Source of the DNA: Cyanobacteria bacterium HKST-UBA02
GTDB lineage: Bacteria > Cyanobacteriota > Vampirovibrionia > Obscuribacterales > Obscuribacteraceae
DNA length: 17,482 nucleotides
Reading direction: 5' to 3'
Assembly: GCA_020431945.1 (NCBI GenBank)
Contig: JAGQHH010000094.1
Span: 1-17,482 of the forward strand
Part shown: positions 15,470 to 17,482 of the stretch, piece by piece
Layout of the letters: every line of letters starts with the position of its first letter
How positions within the stretch are numbered: the stretch's first letter is position 1
Position numbers and translations under genes: made by a program
The notes under the pieces: model-generated
What the model was told of the DNA's origin: nothing
The model's input: the letters and a program-made list of their open reading frames with translations, nothing else
The model's database searches: none

Positions 15470-15682
15470 TCAGCAGAGATAGAGAACGGCGATGACGAGA
15501 ATCGAATAGGTTACAGCGGCAGGGTAGAAGAGGAGCCAGAAGACATTGCTTCCCCAGTTGTTCTCCTCGCCGTCGCGCCAGTCGCAGTAATAGAGAACGA
15601 AGTTGCAGAAGAGGCTCGAGATGGGCCAGCCACAAATACCGGTGAACGCCGCCACAAAAAGAATGATGATCCACGGGTCCAA
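15470..15682 (-). CDS. Small two-helix membrane protein
   Basis: 70 aa starting at TTG 15682, which has GGAG nine bases upstream and an in-frame TAA immediately before it, so the start cannot be further upstream. Two hydrophobic segments (about 3-32 and 46-69) flank a short acidic loop (CDWRDGEENNWGS). It is rich in aromatic residues and Cys, and ends LYLC. I do not recognise the family. It lies four bases ahead of dat and shares its promoter. An overlapping 70-codon frame (15462-15674) is rejected because this frame has the membrane-protein character and the ribosome site. Confidence 0.75.
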   Translation of the reverse strand: MDPWIIILFVAAFTGICGWPISSLFCNFVLYYCDWRDGEENNWGSNVFWLLFYPAAVTYSILVIAVLYLC

Positions 15683-15719
15683 TTAAGTGGTCTCCGTCAG
15701 CAACTGCATCTAAACCAAA

Positions 15720-15748
15720 ATTCTAATTATCAAATGTTCAATTTCCAA
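15720..15748 (-). promoter_or_regulatory. Promoter for the small membrane protein-dat operon
   Basis: On the - strand TTGGAA (15748-15743), a 17-bp spacer and TAGAAT (15725-15720) form a good sigma-70-type promoter in a locally AT-rich stretch. The start would be near 15713, leaving about 30 nt of leader including the GGAG ribosome site. Confidence 0.5.
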
Positions 15749-15773
15749 TTCTTGACAACCTGCTCAAATCCTG

Positions 15774-15841
15774 AGCCTGTGCCCGCTATCGGAGGCGGTG
15801 ACTGCCATCGCCCCGATGCTAAGGGGGCATCCTGTGCGGCT
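15774..15841. other. Long nested stem-loop, possible non-coding RNA
   Basis: Four helices stack in nested order: AGCC/GGCT (15774-15777 with 15838-15841), TGCCC/GGGCA (15780-15784 with 15825-15829), ATCGG/CCGAT (15788-15792 with 15813-15817) and GGCG/CGCC (15794-15797 with 15809-15812), closing an 11-base loop. Small internal loops and a bulged A separate them. All stems are perfect. The element lies upstream of the dat operon promoter and downstream of the epimerase stop. No coding frame explains it, and it does not match SRP RNA, 6S RNA or a riboswitch I know. The strand is undetermined. Confidence 0.5.
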
Positions 15842-15918
15842 TTTCGCTTCAAAAGAACCGGAAGTGGAAAGATTTATCACTTGACAACGATCTCTCGAAA
15901 GAGTCACAGGCTGGCATC

Positions 15919-16926
15919 TTAAGATTTTGGAAATGTTTGCCCGGCAGCGCTCAGAATCTCGCTTTCCCTCTCTTTCGACAGACCGGCTTTCAAAGAATCC
16001 GGCTCTCTCTCAGCTTCGAACCAGGCGACGGTGTCGGCGATGGTCCCGCTCACCGGTCTGGTCACCAGACCCCGGCTCCTGGCCCGGCTCGAGTCCACCG
16101 AATTGATCCCGAAAACTTCATGACCGGGCGGAATCCACAGGGGCATATCGCTCCAGGGCGCCACCGATTCTTTTTCGAGAATCTCTCGCTCGAGCCAGTG
16201 AAAGGAAGCGTCGCTGCCGGTCACCTCTCTGGCTGTCTCGAAAAGCTCGCCTGCAGAGAGGGGCTCGTCGGGTCCGGTCGCGTTGAAGACACCGGTCAAG
16301 CCCTCTTCCAGCGCCCGGATAATCCAGTCGGACAGGTCTCTGGCATCGATAAACTGAACCGGCTGATTTCTGTCCCCCGGAGCAACTATGGCGCCCCCTC
16401 TCTTGATGCGAACCGGCCAGTAAGTAAACCGGTCGGTAGGATCATGGGGACCGACTATGAGACCGGGTCTGACTATCAGGGCTCTGCCCGGCATGGCGTC
16501 GAGGAGGACTTTCTCGCAGAGGGCTTTCAGGGGACCATAGTTGCCGCCCTCTATATCTTCCACGGTCTCGTCTTCGAGAACGCCGCAGGGCGCTTCTTCG
16601 GTGGTACCTGGCTGGCTGAGGTCGGCATAGACCGAAACGGAAGAGACAAAAACATAGCTTCCCGCCAGGTTCTGGAAGTGCTCTACCGACTGTCTCACGA
16701 TCCGGGGCACATAACCGCAAGTATCTATGACACAATCGAAGCTTGCATCCCCCAGGGCGTCGGCGAGCCCACCGTCACGGTCTCCGACGATGGTGACGGC
16801 TTCCGGAAAGAGACCGGGATTGCTCTTGCCCCGGTTGAAAAGCCTGATATCGTGTCCCCTTTCTCCGGCTGCCGCCACCAGGTGACGGCCGAGAAAGATA
16901 GTTCCCCCGATGATGAGAATCTTCAT
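15919..16926 (-). CDS. NAD-dependent epimerase/dehydratase (extended SDR)
   Basis: 335 aa from ATG 16926 (337 from ATG 16932). The N-terminal Rossmann motif is MKILIIGGTIFLGRHL (GGxxxLG variant typical of this subgroup). SSVSVY carries the catalytic Ser region and NYGPLKALCEK provides the YxxxK pair. LIVRPGLIVGPHDPTDRFTY and VQFIDARDLSDWII follow, as in NAD-dependent epimerase/dehydratases and related isoflavone-reductase-like proteins. It would act in the cytoplasm on a nucleotide sugar or other NAD(P)-linked substrate; this is not determinable here. Start 16926 is preferred because TAGAAT lies exactly six bases upstream of it (leaderless) and MKI begins the first strand; GGGAG stands 11 nt ahead of 16932. 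It is divergent from the kinase, with the promoter inside the kinase coding region. Confidence 0.88.
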   Translation of the reverse strand: MKILIIGGTIFLGRHLVAAAGERGHDIRLFNRGKSNPGLFPEAVTIVGDRDGGLADALGDASFDCVIDTCGYVPRIVRQSVEHFQNLAGSYVFVSSVSVYADLSQPGTTEEAPCGVLEDETVEDIEGGNYGPLKALCEKVLLDAMPGRALIVRPGLIVGPHDPTDRFTYWPVRIKRGGAIVAPGDRNQPVQFIDARDLSDWIIRALEEGLTGVFNATGPDEPLSAGELFETAREVTGSDASFHWLEREILEKESVAPWSDMPLWIPPGHEVFGINSVDSSRARSRGLVTRPVSGTIADTVAWFEAEREPDSLKAGLSKERESEILSAAGQTFPKS

Positions 16927-16932
16927 TGCCAT

Positions 16933-16960
16933 ATTCTAAAATACTCCCATGACCGATCAA
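16933..16960 (-). promoter_or_regulatory. Promoter of the epimerase gene
   Basis: On the - strand TTGATC (16960-16955), a 16-bp spacer and TAGAAT (16938-16933) precede ATGGCAATG, so the start codon at 16926 would be the first transcribed base. The -35 box lies inside codons 3-4 of the divergent kinase gene. Confidence 0.5.
16937..16942 (+). promoter_or_regulatory. -10 box for a leaderless kinase transcript
   Basis: TAAAAT is followed by ACTCCC and the kinase ATG at 16949. It overlaps the epimerase -10 box by two bases on the opposite strand, so the two RNA polymerases should exclude each other. No clear -35 is present and there is no ribosome site. Confidence 0.45.
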
Positions 16961-17482
16961 GAAGATGACAGGACAGTCGCCATAAACAACACCGGCAATA
17001 TGGTCGGGCGGGAGCTCGACGGGCGTTATCGCATCCTCGAGCGGCTTGGCTCGGGTGGCATGGGTACTGTGTTCAAGGCTCTGCATCTGAAGCTCGGGCG
17101 CCCTGTGGCTCTCAAGATCCTGCACCCGCATCTGATAGTCGACAGCAAGATTCTTTCGCGCTTCGAAAATGAGATCAACGTCATGAGCGCTCTTGCTCAC
17201 CCGAACCTGATCACTATCCAGGATGCCGGCAAGACCGATGAGGGCATTCCGTATTTCGTCATGGAATATCTGGAATGCGAGTCCCTGTCCGACCGGCTCA
17301 AAGAGGGTCGAATCGAGGCTTCCAGAGCGCTTCCCATCTTCGTCCAGATCGCCGACGCTCTCCAGCATGCTCACGAGAAGGGTGTCATCCATCGCGATCT
17401 GAAGCCTGCCAATATTCTTCTGATCAGGCGAAACGAAGGCAGCGAAGCCGGAGGCGACTTCGTCAAGGTCGTCGATCTCGGA
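16949..17482 (+). CDS. Hanks-type Ser/Thr protein kinase (3' partial)
   Basis: 178 codons are open from ATG 16949 to the window end, so the C-terminus is missing. After an acidic, Asn/Thr-containing N-tail, LDGRYRILERLGSGGMGTVF gives the glycine loop (34-39). VALKIL holds the ATP lysine (Lys56), and FENEINVMSALAHPNLI contains the likely alpha-C Glu75. Then come FVMEYLE (hinge), VIHRDLKPANILL (catalytic loop, Asp150, Asn155) and VKVVDLG at the edge, a DLG variant of DFG. All catalytic residues seen are intact. It is a bacterial PknB-like kinase; further domains (TPR or membrane anchor) may follow downstream. An internal ATG at 17000 is the alternative start, but 16949 has a -10 box at leaderless spacing. 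Confidence 0.93.
   Translation, partial: MTDQEDDRTVAINNTGNMVGRELDGRYRILERLGSGGMGTVFKALHLKLGRPVALKILHPHLIVDSKILSRFENEINVMSALAHPNLITIQDAGKTDEGIPYFVMEYLECESLSDRLKEGRIEASRALPIFVQIADALQHAHEKGVIHRDLKPANILLIRRNEGSEAGGDFVKVVDLG

Noticed and set aside
15462..15674. Alternative 70-codon - strand frame overlapping the small membrane protein
   Set aside because: The product is Leu/Arg-rich with no consistent hydrophobic segments, its start has weaker support, and its end overlaps the dat start.
15774..15841. Fluoride (crcB) riboswitch, because the - strand contains GGCGATGG followed by CGCC
   Set aside because: The remaining conserved crcB features are absent, the element lies upstream of the nearest downstream promoter, and no fluoride-transport gene is nearby.
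15937..16968. 343-codon + strand frame opposite the epimerase gene
   Set aside because: The epimerase on the - strand has the Rossmann and YxxxK motifs. This frame is its antisense and runs into the kinase start in another frame.
1..17482. tRNA, rRNA, CRISPR arrays, insertion sequences, integrases, toxin-antitoxin or phage genes
   Set aside because: None was visible on reading both strands; no cloverleaf, repeat-spacer pattern, transposase motif or terminal inverted repeats were found.

Overview
This is a GC-rich, gene-dense bacterial chromosomal window with no tRNA, rRNA, CRISPR array, transposase or phage gene visible. Several features point to a free-living, double-membraned bacterium with elaborate signalling: a Hanks-type Ser/Thr kinase, several TPR proteins, a secreted DUF1800/DUF1501 pair, Sec and Tat signal peptides, and a D-amino-acid aminotransferase. 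The kinase N-terminus and the TPR-rich style remind me of Candidatus Obscuribacterales (Vampirovibrionia, relatives of Cyanobacteria), but Planctomycetota or Acidobacteriota are not excluded. That placement is inference only.

Region 1 (1-6123) is a predicted peptide or amide-bond system. A transglutaminase/DUF2126 protein (5' end outside the window) is followed by a HIT-family nucleotide hydrolase/transferase on the + strand. Facing them is a tightly coupled - strand operon: circularly permuted ATP-grasp (DUF404/407), alpha-E (DUF403), then the RNA 2'-phosphotransferase KptA. ATP-grasp, alpha-E and transglutaminase/DUF2126 are a known partnership. The directly coupled kptA and the neighbouring HIT gene are the unusual part.

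Region 2 (6124-8106) opens with a 376-bp divergent intergenic region. It holds a near-consensus promoter, several perfect palindromes and a structured leader of about 130 nt. Two unrecognised + strand genes follow, one carrying an EF-hand-like loop. They converge on a - strand RraA/HMG-aldolase-like gene.

Region 3 (8107-12519) has a secreted, NTF2-like-looking protein with a strong intrinsic terminator. Next comes a probable operon of exported DUF1800 and Tat-exported DUF1501 proteins, followed by a SpoU/TrmH rRNA or tRNA methyltransferase with an N-terminal zinc ribbon.

Region 4 (12492-15918) contains a - strand pair (kinesin-light-chain-like TPR protein, then a small multispanning membrane protein) divergent from an exported TPR protein. 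The exported TPR protein converges on a - strand pair: a 70-aa membrane protein, then a D-amino-acid aminotransferase. A 236-bp gap after this contains a long nested stem-loop of unknown class.

Region 5 (15919-17482) has an NAD-dependent epimerase/dehydratase-like gene divergent from a Ser/Thr kinase that runs off the window. Only 22 bp separate the preferred start codons. In both the TPR/TPR and epimerase/kinase divergent regions, a TANNNT -10 box sits exactly 6 nt before a start codon in both directions. This predicts leaderless mRNAs. All four convergent gene pairs in the window abut or overlap.
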